Positions 1-10,084 of a stretch of 64,000 nucleotides of DNA are shown in pieces. A program made the position numbers and the translations under genes. The DNA is from Lactifluus volemus (taxonomy: Eukaryota; Basidiomycota; Agaricomycetes; Russulales; Russulaceae). The first letter of the stretch is position 1, and the number at the start of each line of letters is the position of its first letter. The notes below the pieces were generated by a model. It saw nothing but the letters and a program-made list of their open reading frames with translations, ran no database searches and had not been told where the DNA came from. Location: the NCBI GenBank assembly GCA_022376515.1, contig WTXI01000035.1:124001-188000 (forward strand), in the 5' to 3' direction.

Positions 1-19
1 GAAGTGTTGTTAAGTCATA

Positions 20-541
20 TTAAGCATGCTCAAGTGCTGTTAAGAAAAACTCAGATTTTCCTGATGTAACTCCCCAGTCACCAACAATCTGTGGCATTCC
101 AGGCCAACAATGGACAGGATCTTTGCGAGCGCGAGTGAGAAGCTGATGGATAAGGTAAACACCATAGTCTTGCACCTGTGCTTCAGATGGATCTGAAAAA
201 AGTACAGCATTGATACGCTGTAGCTCGCGTTTGAGGTCGTCACAGATGTATGGCCAAAAGGTGTCCCACAGTGCCGCTGGATCAGCAGGAGAGCAGTCAC
301 AGAGAATTGTGACAAAAAGGCGACGAAGCTGTTTGCCTGTTTGCATGTGCCTTGCCTCTTCCAAGCATTGACGCCACTCTTGATCATCCTCTAAGAGGCC
401 ACATGCAATACAGGCTTCTCTAAAAGATGGGTAGACGGTGCCCTCAAATGTGTAGAGGTCACTCCAGTCAGTGGCACCCTTGACAGTGGTAAGAAGAAGA
501 CGCAAGTAAAAGCGCTCTCCAGAAGTGGGATGGGCATGATA
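20..541 (-). pseudogene. Helitron Rep protein, downstream part cut off by a mariner insertion
   Basis: This is the continuation of the Helitron Rep gene at 2152-5120. When the mariner element and one TA are ignored, the frame runs straight from ...AIGRM into YHAHPTSGERFYLRLLL, a conserved stretch of eukaryotic Helitron proteins between the Rep nuclease and the helicase. About 173 residues follow before a TAA at 20-22. No PIF1-type helicase motif (Walker A) appears before that stop, so the frame is either broken again here or continues through an unseen intron beyond the window edge. Two near-identical 13-bp words, AAGTGTTGTTAAG and AAGTGCTGTTAAG, lie about 30 bp apart around the stop. What is seen: an uninterrupted frame with Helitron similarity. 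What is inferred: a dead autonomous Helitron gene. Confidence 0.85.
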
Positions 542-765
542 CAGTGACTCCAAAAACCCTTTCAATGTTTGCCCAAATTGTGGCATATGATGTGTGACAC
601 ATCAAGGGGTGGGAATGTCGCCTAGCTATTGCTGAGACAAAAATAGTAATGGTTCCTGGCTACAAATGTGTTCCTAGATCATATGATTCGGATAAGATCC
701 TATGAAGATATGAGTGATCTAAAATGGTGGTATCACTGGAAGGGTTTTTTCACTTTTAGATTAAA
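542..765 (+). repeat. Left terminal inverted repeat of the mariner element
   Basis: About 224 bp, matching the reverse complement of 1928-2151 almost base for base (for example TATCACTGG here against TATCATTGG there). Tc1-family termini this long are the IR/DR class, in which transposase binds at the outer tip and again at an inner site. The inner edge (about 732-757) carries an inverted, imperfect copy of the outer tip (542-566). Confidence 0.92.
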
Positions 766-889
766 AGCTAAGATCTCAGTCAAATCAAAGGGTAATAGCC
801 ATTGTTGGTTGAACAAACAAAGCAACACAAATAAACATCATGTCTGAGTTTAAAAAAGTTCACACACTTCTTGACTTTCAACCACCACC

Positions 890-1909
890 ATGGTCAGATC
901 TCTTACTCTCACCAAACAGGCCACAATCCTTTCTCTACTTAATGCTGGTCATTCTGGTGAAGACATCTCCCAGAGAACTGGTGTTAGCCGCTCTACCATC
1001 TCCAGACTTCGCTCCAAAAGGTGTTCTACACTTCCAAAGTCCATTGGAGGTCGTCCATCCAAGCTTTCCCCTGCCAACATTCATTATGCTCAGCATCTCA
1101 TCACCTCTGGCAAGGCAGAGAATGCTGTCCAGGTTACCCGAACCCTCTCCAATATCATAAACCAACCTCTCTCCCCCAACACAGTCCGCCAGCACTTGAA
1201 AAAGTCTGGTATGAAGGCAGTAGCAAAGTCCAAACGACCCTTTCTTTCGGCCAAGCATCGCAAAGCTCGCTTAGACTATGCTTATATTCACAAGGACTGG
1301 ACTGTGGAGAACTGGAAGAAGGTTGTATGGTCTGATGAGACTAAAATCAATCGCTTAGGGTCAGATGGGCGCAAATGGGTGTGGAAAAGGCCAGGAGAGA
1401 GGCTGAATGATAGGCTGGTAGAGGGAACCCTCAAGTTTGGAGGTGGTTCACTGATGATGTGGGGATGTATGACTTGGCAGGGAGTTGGCTATGCTGCTAA
1501 GATTGATGGTAGGATGGATGGGGAACTATACCTTCAGATTTTGAAGGATGACCTGCTGAATACCCTGCAGTATTATGGTCTCAATCCTCCTGACATCATC
1601 TTTCAGCAAGACAATGACCGCAAGCACACCTGCAAACTAGTGAGTGGCTGGCTGAAGGAGCAGGATTTTGAGACCATGGTGTGGCCTGCACAGTCCCCTG
1701 ACCTAAACCCCATTGAACATCTGTGGGGTTATCTGAAAAGAAAGCTTGCAGAGCATGAACACCCTCCTAATGGGATTCATCAGTTATGGGAGAGGGTTCA
1801 GGTAGATTGGGAGAGGATAACTGCTGAGGAGTGTCAAAAGTTAATTGAGAGCATGCCTAGAAGAGTTCAGGCAGTGCTTAGAGCAAAAGGAGGCTATACC
1901 AAGTACTAA
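890..1909 (+). CDS. Tc1-like DDE transposase, intact, 339 aa
   Basis: Cut-and-paste transposase of the IS630-Tc1-mariner superfamily, acting on the element's own ends. Residues 1-110 form the paired-type DNA-binding region: a first helix-turn-helix (GEDISQRTGVSRSTISRLRS), a GRPSKLS linker like the GRPR hook, then a second HTH. The catalytic domain follows with all three acidic residues: D149 in SDETKI, D241 in QQDNDRKHT and E276 in SPDLNPIEHLWG. This spacing is DD34E, the Tc1 signature. The usual Tc1 length is about 340 aa, so nothing appears to be missing. The ATG at 890 sits in a purine-A context (ACCACC before ATG). There is no intron and the stop is TAA. The 130 bp between the left repeat and the ATG would hold its promoter. 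The protein looks functional. Confidence 0.96.
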   Translation: MVRSLTLTKQATILSLLNAGHSGEDISQRTGVSRSTISRLRSKRCSTLPKSIGGRPSKLSPANIHYAQHLITSGKAENAVQVTRTLSNIINQPLSPNTVRQHLKKSGMKAVAKSKRPFLSAKHRKARLDYAYIHKDWTVENWKKVVWSDETKINRLGSDGRKWVWKRPGERLNDRLVEGTLKFGGGSLMMWGCMTWQGVGYAAKIDGRMDGELYLQILKDDLLNTLQYYGLNPPDIIFQQDNDRKHTCKLVSGWLKEQDFETMVWPAQSPDLNPIEHLWGYLKRKLAEHEHPPNGIHQLWERVQVDWERITAEECQKLIESMPRRVQAVLRAKGGYTKY

Positions 1910-1927
1910 TAATACCTAAATACCCTC

Positions 1928-2151
1928 ATTAACCCAAAAGTGAAAAAACCCTTCCAATGATACCACCATTTTAGATCACTCATATCTTCATAGGATCTTA
2001 TCCGAATCATATGATCTAGGAACACATTTGTAGCCAGGAACCATTACTATTTTTGTCTCAGCAATAGCTAGGCGACATTCCCACCCCTTGATGTGTCACA
2101 CATCATATGCCACAATTTGGGCAAACATTGAAAGGGTTTTTGGAGTCACTG
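1928..2151 (-). repeat. Right terminal inverted repeat of the mariner element
   Basis: Reverse complement of 542-765. It ends ...GGAGTCACTG, followed by the duplicated TA at 2152-2153. Reading the minus-strand Helitron frame into this repeat adds 15 chance residues ending in NPFNVCPNCGI before a TGA, so an automatic annotation will give the Helitron protein a false C-terminus. Confidence 0.92.
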
Positions 2152-5120
2152 TACATTCTCCCTATAGCAAAGTCCTGTGGCCGCTTTCTGACAGTCCATG
2201 TGCCCTCGCCTTTGTTCCAGACCATTTTAGAGGGAAAATCCTGATAAAGTAAATTATGGATATCAGGGTCATCCAGCTCTTTGTTGGCCGTGAACCATGC
2301 TGTGAGGGTGGTGGGCTTCCTTTGTCGTGTTGTAACAGCATTCTGTACAAAGGCCTCTCGCTGAGGATCCCAGACAAATGACTCCTGGTCACGAAGGTGA
2401 ACCTGAAGGCGAACCACATTGGGAACCCACTCCTGCATTTCAAAGAAGTAAAGGCGCCAAACGGCTTCACAGCTGCTGACATAGCGTGCATCAAGGTAGA
2501 GCTTGATCTCATCATTACAGGTACCAAACTCCATCGTGGTACGGTCATGGCCCTTGTACACATACTTGTAGATGTACTTGATGGCCTTGATGGAGGCAAT
2601 GGACTCAACATTGATGTGACAGCGATAGCGCCAGATGAGATACTTGCTGTGACAGACAACCCATTGGTTATTAACCTCCTTGCCCCTAACAACATATGAC
2701 CTGTTGGTATTTGAGCGCCTAGTGCGAGCATATGAGTCCTCAGTGACAGTGGTTTCCTCTCTAAAGGGTTTGGGAAAGCCCTTAGAACACTTGCCATTGA
2801 CCATGCAGGGAGCATTTGGGTTCTGATTTCCACATGGCCCATGAACCATAAACTTCTGAATAAGTTCAAGTAGCTCAGGGTTGTCATCAGGAAACTCTGA
2901 AGACATGAGGCTGTCGATGTGCTCTGGAGTGCGCAACTTGGCATGAGGCTTTAAAAAGACGACAATGTGGGCATGAGGAAGGCCACGCTTCTGAAACTCG
3001 ATGGTGTAGAGATAGGCAGCGATGTCACCTAAAACCCCTTTGCTGATGTCCCGTATGAGGGAGCGAAGCTTGGCATGAAAGACACGGACCACCAAGTCAG
3101 GGCGATCAGAGGCGGTCTGGTCATAAAGAAGGGCAGATTGAATCTCAGGCCATGTGGGATTGGCAGTCATAGTGATAAAAAGGTCGCCACCACCAAAGTA
3201 GCGATTGATAGCCAATGCATCTTGACAGTGCTGCTGCATGTTGCGAGTGCTACCAACAAAGCTGGATGGTAAAATAAAACGCTTGCCCAGCTCATTTGAG
3301 TTGACATCTGTATTTGCAGCAATAGCATCAACCAAACCACTGTAGACCTCAACGCGCAAGTTGCCTTGATGATGTCTGAGGTAGTTGAGACGGTTTTGCT
3401 CAGCAACAGCCCACGCTTCACATGTAAACTCTTGAAAGAGCTTGCCAGAAAGAAAGAGGTGATTTGACTCCACCTCTATAGGGCGAATGTGAAGGCGGTA
3501 GCGCAAGTACTCAGCAGGACTTATGTGCCTTTCCCGTGTGGGTTCCGCATCTTCATTGTTCTCTCTGGGTGCCACATCTTCAGGATGTCTATAAGGCAGG
3601 CCTTGATGCCACCCAAGCTGGCCAGTGGGAAAAAGAAGGACGTAGCGTAAAGAGGGGTAAAGAGGGTTTGTGTCATAAATGCGTAATGGAGGCCCATCCC
3701 TACGATAGAGCACAATGTCTTGAGAGTCAGCAGGCTGATCCTCAGAACCTATCAAGAGAACAGCAATCTCATCGACAGAAACATGAGGGGTCTGATAGCA
3801 GCGCTGGTCAGAAGCAGGGTCAAAATGGAGGGCAATTCTACATTGCTGCTCAGGTGGCAAATTTCTGGTTAATTCATATGCCTGCTTGTAGAGCTCAACC
3901 CCATAATGTGAGTGATAGAGCATGTCTTGAAGTGTGGCTAAAGTAGCTCGATCCAACTCATGATTTGACCTATGGGCAATGCGGTGATTGAGAGCTACAG
4001 CTGGGTCATATATATAAAGTTGTGCATAGGTAGGGGCAGTGCGTTCACCCTCTTCTGGAGGTAAAAGAGATCCAGCTCTGTGAATAAGTTCTCCATGAAG
4101 CCGAAATGTGTATGGCCCTCCACCACCCTGATTGATAGATGGATCTAACTTTCTACCAACAGAAGTCATGGCCAGTGCACTATTGTAAGTGCGAATGTGA
4201 TGGCAAAAGGACTTTGCATCATGATCTTGGCTGGTAAGGAGTCGATATAAATCATGAGGAGGGGGTTGAAGATCAGGGATGGAGACTTTGCCCTTATAAC
4301 AGCACATGCCAAACTTGGGATTGGCTGCAGAAGAGCGTGCGAGAGCTTCAGCCTTCCAATGTAAAGCCTTACAAAAGGGACATTGAATTGACAGAGAACC
4401 AAGGTCACAAACTTGCCATGTAGGATCAAATGGATGGCGTGCAAGAGGAAGAGGGTGCAGAGCGGGTATTGGTGGTGGTGGAGGAGATGGTGGCATAACC
4501 TAAATAATATATATATTCAGTATAAGCATATAAAACTGAATGATTATCAAACTTACAGGAAACGCATCATAAGAAGGAGCAAGGGCAGGGCCAAGAACAG
4601 GTGCAGGGGCAAGGATAGGGGCAGGGACAGGGGCAAGAACAGGGGCAAGAGCAGGGACAGGGGCAAGAGCAGGGACAGAGACAGAGGCAAGAACAGGAGC
4701 AGGGGCAAGGGCAGGAAAAGGAGCAGGGGCAGGAACCTTAAAAAATGTTTTATTGACTTTAATATCAAAATATAAATATATAAAACTTACAGGAGCATGG
4801 GCAGAGTGTCGTGTGCGCCTGGGGGGAATAGCAGGAATAGCAGAAACAGCCGCCACTTGAGCAGCTAAATCAGCGGGCAAATGATGGAAAGTGCGGCCCT
4901 CAAAGGTAATAGGGCGAGGAGGTATGGAGGGGACTCTACGTTGTTCGGGAGAACCTATAATACGCTGGTTTCGCTCTTCAAGACGTGCAGCTTGTTGAGA
5001 AAGCTGAGGAGAGGTAAGAGGCGTTGATGGAAGAGCAGAAGGTGGGGTAGAGGGTGGTATAGCAGCATATTCAGGTTCCACACTGACAGGAGGAGGAGTA
5101 GAGGGAGGATTTGGAGGCAT
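2152..5120 (-). pseudogene. Helitron Rep (HUH endonuclease) gene, 5' part; interrupted by the mariner element
   Basis: Rolling-circle replication initiator of a Helitron transposon. Exons on the minus strand are 4791-5120, 4557-4736 and 2152-4499, with introns GTAAGT...AAG (4737-4790) and GTAAGT...TAG (4500-4556), both phase 0. The chosen start is MPPNPPSTPPP. Exon 1 is Pro-rich and exon 2 is an Ala-Pro-Leu repeat. Exon 3 begins with a Cys-rich segment (CPFCKALHW...FGMCCYKG). The Helitron-like N domain follows, with ITMTANPTWPEI, the metal-binding HUH motif in GLPHAHIVVFL (about 2960-2985) and the two-tyrosine motif YIYKYVYKGHD (about 2545-2580). Coding stops making sense exactly at the mariner boundary, in the middle of AIGRM|YHAHP, and resumes at 541. 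No 5'-TC or 3'-hairpin-CTRR Helitron terminus could be fixed. Confidence 0.9.
4580..4735. repeat. Hexanucleotide-type repeat coding an Ala-Pro-Leu tract
   Basis: An imperfect tandem repeat of GGGGCAAGAGCA-like 6- and 12-mers. On the minus strand it forms Helitron exon 2 and reads as PALAPVPALAPV-type repeats. On the plus strand it also leaves an open frame (RGKSRDRGKSRDRD), which is a shadow. It is a variable-length coding microsatellite. Confidence 0.75.
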
Positions 5121-5200
5121 GCTTGCTCCTGCTAAAAGGAAAAAAGAGGGGGAAAGGGAGGGGAGGGGGGAAGAGCCAGGAAACCTAAGAAAACGGCCAG

Positions 5201-5260
5201 AAGTCCAAGGAAAGGGCCCAAGATCCACGGGAAAGGGCCAAAGGTCCACGGGAAAGGGCC
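5201..5260. repeat. Three tandem units of about 20 bp upstream of the Helitron gene
   Basis: Consecutive units around the core TCCACGGGAAAGGGCC (slightly diverged in the first copy) lie 80 bp upstream of the proposed start codon. They could be promoter or replication-end elements. The sequence only shows the tandem structure. Confidence 0.6.
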
Positions 5261-5348
5261 AAAAGTGGGCAACCAAATTCTTACAAAAATAAGGGAAATT
5301 GGAGAAAACAGCGGCAGTTGATAGTGGAGCGTTAAAGAGAGGTAACTG

Positions 5349-5386
5349 AGTTGTGATATGAAATCACAACTGTGGTATAAAACCAC
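5349..5386. repeat. Two adjacent small hairpins
   Basis: AGTTGTGAT-ATGAA-ATCACAACT is a perfect 9-bp stem with a 5-nt loop, followed at once by GTGGT-ATAAA-ACCAC (5-bp stem). Both lie upstream of the Helitron gene. A Helitron has a terminal hairpin at its 3' end, not its 5' end, so this could instead be the end of a neighbouring element. The role is unknown. Confidence 0.55.
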
Positions 5387-5389
5387 CCC

Positions 5390-6120
5390 ACCAACTCAAT
5401 CTCCCTGCACACTGTACCCAAAAAGAGGTCCGCTCTTTTGCAAGAGACTTAACAACCGGCAGACAACCTGTGTTGAACAGGAAAGCCAGGGAAGTAGGAC
5501 TTTTCGGGGTATCACCTTGATCACCAAATTTTCTAAGAACCCAAAAGCCCACCGAAAAAAAACCACGGGAAGGAAGACCTAAGGAGAAAAAAGGAGTGTC
5601 AGTAAGCAAGCAACATTTTAGGGTAAGACACACACCTCAAATGAGGCACCAAAAATGTGTAGAGGGAGGTGGCAAGATGAGTGGTGAAAGCAGTAAAAGC
5701 TAAGGGAGATAAGATAAGATTTCGATTTTTTACACAGTGAAAAGAGCAAAACATGCCTTTGTACAATCAGAATATGATAGGTTTGAAGAGTGAAAGGGAA
5801 CAAAAATGGTTAAGGGAGCAGAGAAAGGGGAGGGAGATGTGGAGATGAAGTTGAAGAGTTTGAGGGCTGTGTATGTGGAAAATTTTCGTCGAGCGACGTC
5901 GAGATTTTGCTTAGTCACGTTCACCTTCCTTTTTCGAGGTGAGCAGTGGCTGGAGTGACTGCAGCGCGCAGAGTTCGTTCTTACTAAGCAGCACCTTCCG
6001 TTTTGGGCCCGTAAAGCAGAGCAGCCCCCGCTGACTAATAGTGACTAAGCAAAACGTCCAAATGCGGGACTGAGCTGTTTTATATTATGGATGGATTGGG
6101 CAAGGCTCATATAGCGCTCA
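5390..6120. other. No gene recognised
   Basis: AG-rich sequence with several short open frames on both strands. None has recognisable similarity or a convincing start plus splice pattern. It lies between the Helitron and the first SUN pseudogene. Confidence 0.6.
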
Positions 6121-6125
6121 TACAC

Positions 6126-7530
6126 AGCGCTGCCGCTGCCGCGGTGACGGTGGCGTTGGTGGTGGTGGTGGTTGAGATGACGGTGCGCCCGCAGAACTGG
6201 GTGCCCACCTCCTTGCAGAGCGCGGTACATGACGCGCATGCAGGGTACGCGAGCACGGCCCACGTGATGGATGAGAGATGACGTTGTTGTACCTGCGTGA
6301 GATAGAGCATCGGGGGCCTCGACCGGGACGTCTGAGTCGTGGCTGTGGGTCGTAACTGGCCCTGACACTGGCGGCGGATCCATCAAGGGGCAATGCGAGG
6401 TCGCGATGGCGGGTGCGGTAGCCGGTACAGTGTCGGGCTCCCGCGCTCGCGCTTGCACGTGACGTACAAGTCTCGTCGGGGTATTTGAGACATTTGAGGT
6501 CGAGGGTGGGTCCCTGTTTGCCCGGCACAGTCCGGAGGGAACGCAATCGCTGCTCAGCCTCAGACTGCGTCGGCCCCATTCTCGCATAGAGTCTGCCTTA
6601 GGGTTGACGGGTGGTGTATGAGATATGCCTGGTGATCCCCACGTGACACTGAGGAAGACGAGAAGCAGCAGGCACAGCACCTGCTGAGAGTCTGAATACA
6701 CGGTCGAATTTAAACGAAACGGGCAGACCTCTTCGGCAAGATAGTTTACCGTTGAGATGAGAGCACGTGGTTCAATGCCTATTTCCCGGCGGTGCCTCTC
6801 AAAGTCACTGATCGAGCGTTTGTACACCTGGGCCTGCGCGCGCCACGGGCCCTCGAGGCAACCACATCTTCGCTCAGACGCAGGAGCATCTCATATTTCG
6901 CATGGCGCTCGTCTGTTCTTCGACATAGCGTGCGTAGTGTCGTATTTGCCTCCAGCGCACTGAGGCGCCCATGATTGTGTGTAATAGACTCACCGGTATG
7001 TACTGTGGCTGGAAACGGAGAACGCAGCGGGCTGACAATAGGATATGAGTCGGATGCTTGCGTGACAGAAGCAGAGGAGATTGTAGTGACAAGTGAATGA
7101 GAAAAAGAGATTGATGCAGATACGGTAGCTCCGGAGATGTTCACCGGCCGGGATGATACAGGTACAGATGATTGTGGGGAAGAAGACTCGTTGCTTGAAA
7201 ACGTGTGAGATCGTACAGTAGAACCATTCATGTGCTGAGTAGAATCCGAGGGCGGGAGGGAAGACGAAGACGAAGAGATAGTAGTGATTGAAGTGTCAGG
7301 ACTAGTTAGTGCAAGCTGAGCATGCGACGAGAGTTCAGTCCGAGCAATGGCTGTACTCCGTCGGAAGGGGCCGTCTACACTTTCGGGCGATCACGACGTC
7401 TCGGTCGTCGATTGAAGGCGTACTAATGGGTGGAATGTCTTGGGTCTCGGCAGGAGCGTCGACGACGGGCTGCTGTTCAGACTCTGGGAGCAAGTCGGGA
7501 TGAATGACGAGTGCGTGAGCGATCTGGTCC
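6126..7530 (-). pseudogene. SUN-gene pseudocopy 1 (linker, coiled coil, membrane segment, tail)
   Basis: A broken copy of the middle and C-terminal part of the full SUN gene (20609-23577). It matches from the residues just after the SUN domain (QDQIAHALVIHPD against QDQIAHAPVIHPD), through the Ser-rich linker (SSNESSSPQSSVPVSSRP) and the coiled-coil segment (LYKRSISDFERHRRE against YKRSISDFERHRREMD), to the membrane helix and the His-rich RHRGSGS tail. At least two frameshifts break it (about 6960 and 7240). The match stops abruptly at about 6126, where the parent continues into its acidic C-terminus. It is the longest SUN pseudocopy and lacks the SUN domain itself. Confidence 0.85.
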
Positions 7531-8125
7531 TGTATATACTGTCGTGACTGCAGACAACCAATGGCAAAAGTTGGAGATAAAATGCGCACCGCCCCCCAAT
7601 CCACGCTCAGCAAATTTGGTCCCTCGTTATGGTTTGCCATCGAGAACGCAATACTCTCGACAGATAGTATGGATGTCAGGTCGTCAGCGACGATATTAAA
7701 CGTGCCAGATGCCAGAGTGACATTCCCGAGAGTGGTAAAATATGAGGCTAATCCGCGGCGTTGGCATCAAACTCGCTGGCCAAGTGGATGTGGACTTACC
7801 AGGGACGTGTTGTCTGAGATCCCACGAAACGGCCTTCTCTGATACCTTGGAGCCACATCGGGTGTTCACCACTGGCCGTCGCCACGTATATATGCGTCCG
7901 AATGTCCGTGCGGCTTTCCGTGCAACAGTGGTGACGACTCCGAGTCGGCCTCTTTCACGCGATCTGTACCTTGTGGAGTGTGACGTGAAGAGAAAGGGAG
8001 GATGGAGGAAGAGTCGATGCCAATAAGGCGGAGGGATGTGCTGACGTTGTAGCCGACAATGAAGACGGTCACACAGAAAAATGCTCGCGCCTCGTCGGGG
8101 GTGGGCAAAGACTGTACAGTACGCT
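7531..8125. other. No gene recognised
   Basis: Several 60-100-residue open frames on both strands, none recognised. One on the minus strand (7866-8177) has a short hydrophobic segment (FFCVTVFIVGY) and could be the remains of an exon. It lies between two SUN-derived blocks and may be part of the unit that was copied. Confidence 0.5.
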
Positions 8126-8284
8126 CTCGAAGGTGAACAGCTGCAAACTTACGGTAATTTACCATGAATAACATCAAAAAAAAAAAGGCTATAAAAAATG
8201 TGTCTCAAGGCAAAAAGGACAAAAATATTAAATGCAATCGGTGAACCAAGAGTTCCCCATGGACGTTGGAGACGGGGAGTAGAA

Positions 8285-8605
8285 AAGGTGGACCTGCCCT
8301 CGTCCGGTTCTGTATCTGTATCCCTTCTGATACCAGACATCAGACCATCGTCACTCACAGAACCCTTCTCAAACACTAGCTGGCGCAGAGGGGCGCTCAA
8401 TGTAATTAGCTACGGGAAGAGCCGGAGCAGTGGCAAACACGTCATCCTCAGCGCCACCATCGCGGTGATGGTAGGTGGTGATGGTGAAAATGTTGTGCGC
8501 CCAGCGCACTTCGTGCAGGTGCGAGCTCAAACGCTGCACTGGCAATACAGGTCGGCGATGGGGGCGCACGACGCGCATGCGTTCACAGGATCTGCCAGCA
8601 AAATC
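8285..8605 (-). pseudogene. SUN 3'-end fragment of repeat unit U1
   Basis: Copies the C-terminal tail of the SUN gene: FPVQRSSSH-type start, HLHEVR, the His-rich stretch, EDDVFATAP, and a shortened DTDTEPDEG end. Two deletions are visible against the parent. One removes the segment between SSH and HLHEVR. The other joins GIRR directly to DTDTEP. The parent's 3' flank is also present at 8130-8285 (ACGTTGGAGACGGGGAGTAGAAAA). The first deletion is shared with the U4 copy at 15045-15490. Confidence 0.85.
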
Positions 8606-9060
8606 CAAGGAGACGCCTCTCCTCTGCTGAGTCTGCTCATTTGATTATTATGTATGCGTTAGCGGAGGACGGCATCTTGACATCACCAGCTCATCTCTCA
8701 GGCCTCAGGTCCGGAAGGTCGAAATTCCAAACTAGCTACCTGTGACTGGACTGGGCGTACTGTATTAAACCAGTTCATCGTCAGTCCACATGTTCGTCAA
8801 TCCCATCACTGGCAATTGACTTTTGTCACCTGATAAATTGAAATGGAATTGACAAATATGTGCCAGTGGCTGACGATGCCAGTGGACTCGGACCGATCCA
8901 TCACAGTGCTGTACAAGGTCGCATGAAAGTGTGAACCACCATAACAGAGAAACGTTATCATCGATGCATCATCATCTCTATGATATGATATGCGGTATAA
9001 TGCCGTGATTCAGATCAACTTTTGGTGATACACTCTCTCAAAGGTGAACAAACTACAAAA
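8606..9060. repeat. Non-coding module of unit U1, duplicated at 15960-16400
   Basis: Nearly identical to 15960-16400 over more than 400 bp (for example TATGCGTTAGCGGAGGACGG and CTTTTGGTGATA in both). In units U2 and U5 the corresponding stretch is the upstream region of an SSP gene. Here the SSP coding part is gone. The module includes a hairpin-forming insert at 8776-8878. Confidence 0.85.
8776..8878. repeat. Imperfect fold-back of about 103 bp (MITE-like)
   Basis: Outer arms CATCGTCAGTCCAC and GTGGCTGACGATG, and inner arms CACTGGCA and TGCCAGTG, make nested inverted repeats. The same element is at 16138-16241 in unit U4 and is absent at the equivalent place in U2 and U5. It is therefore an insertion or a subfamily-specific feature. 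Confidence 0.6.
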
Positions 9061-9954
9061 CGGGATTGTATTACCATTGTAAGGTGGACCTTACCTGCTG
9101 CACCTTCGAATTCGGCCTCTTTCGTCTTCAAACTCGTCCTCGCGCCTGCCCTAAACATCGACCAAATCGGGACGTCTCGAACCCGGCAAACCCGATCGCG
9201 CACTCTCGCAAAACCATCATCGCCCCGACTCCGACGCGTTCTCAACTGAAGGACATCAATTGGACAGCCTTCTTGAAAGATATAAGCTTGTACATATTAA
9301 GTATCTTCCGCTGTTGTGAGCTTCACAACCGAAACCTTGGCAGTGCTTACTTTACATCTTTTAGCTCTCCTTTCTACTATACCCGTGCTACCAGATGACG
9401 CCTATCAGTGTCCTGTCACTCTCTCACCACCCATTTTCCCTTTTTCTCCACGGACTATCGAGCGATGCCACGCGATGCCAGGCCATTCGGAGCGTTGCCA
9501 ATGCAGCGCTTCCTCGGTTGAAGCCTTACATCCCCCTTCCTTTCGTTTATCAATTGTTTCACGCTATTTTAGGACATCCTGGAGGGCAGTATCTCAAGCA
9601 TCGCCTTCAAAGACTTTCCCCTTTTCGTTGTTTGAACTACTTACAGAAGACCACATATAAAGGCCTTGCCCATTGGCCCAGAAGGGCATCCAATAAACTG
9701 CTTTCATTCTGGATCATCTCTTTTTGCACTCGAAAGAAGAATATCATTCTCATCATCTCATTTCGTCTTGTGTTACTCTCGTTTTTCATCTCTATTGTCT
9801 ATCTTGTCACTCGTTACAGCTCCAGCTACAACCTCATGTTCGACTGCCCCCATGCGTTTGACTCTCACCCCCTTCCAATCCAAATACGTGCCACGAGCAT
9901 CTTTGTCGTTCCCGCGCACGCCCCACCTAGTTTCAGCTTCCCTTGGACTCACTC
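9061..9954. other. Promoter-like pyrimidine-rich region; no confident gene
   Basis: A TATA-like CATATAAAGG (about 9654) is followed by a long CT-rich tract (9700-9830) and ATGs at 9395 and 9836, which is how fungal core promoters look. A 187-residue frame (9395-9958) runs through the promoter-like part and has unbiased codons. The frame from 9836 (MFDCPHAF...) gives only 40 residues. This may be a gene whose body was replaced when unit U2 was inserted at about 9955. Confidence 0.35.
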
Positions 9955-10084
9955 GTAATCTTTTGAACACGTTCACCATGCAAACATTTTAAAAAAAGGG
10001 TTTAAATAATGTGCCTCAGAAGGACTAAAAACTGCCCCGGGGGGGGGGGGGGAGAGTGAGGGAGAAGAAGCATTTCAGCTTGAT

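Larger units (their letters stand above)
542..2151 (+). mobile_element. Tc1/mariner-type transposon, complete, with long terminal inverted repeats
   Basis: A complete 1610-bp element. It is bounded by a TA duplication (540-541 and 2152-2153), starts CAGTGACTCC, and carries terminal inverted repeats of about 224 bp with very few mismatches. It encodes one intact DD34E transposase on the plus strand. The near-identity of the two ends and the open frame suggest recent insertion. It landed inside the Helitron Rep coding sequence and interrupts it in the middle of a conserved motif. Confidence 0.95.

Noticed and set aside
840..1335. Alternative frames overlapping the transposase on both strands
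   Set aside because: Shadows of an intact 339-residue DDE transposase.
3536..3946. 136-residue plus-strand frame inside the Helitron gene
   Set aside because: Antisense shadow of the Rep coding sequence; no start context or similarity.
4413..4775. 120-residue Arg/Gly/Asp-rich plus-strand frame
   Set aside because: Produced by the repeat that codes the Ala-Pro-Leu tract on the minus strand; crosses both Helitron introns.
9395..9958. 187-residue frame with a hydrophobic stretch
   Set aside because: Runs through a TATA/CT-rich promoter-like region; no homologue or splice logic. Kept only as a note.
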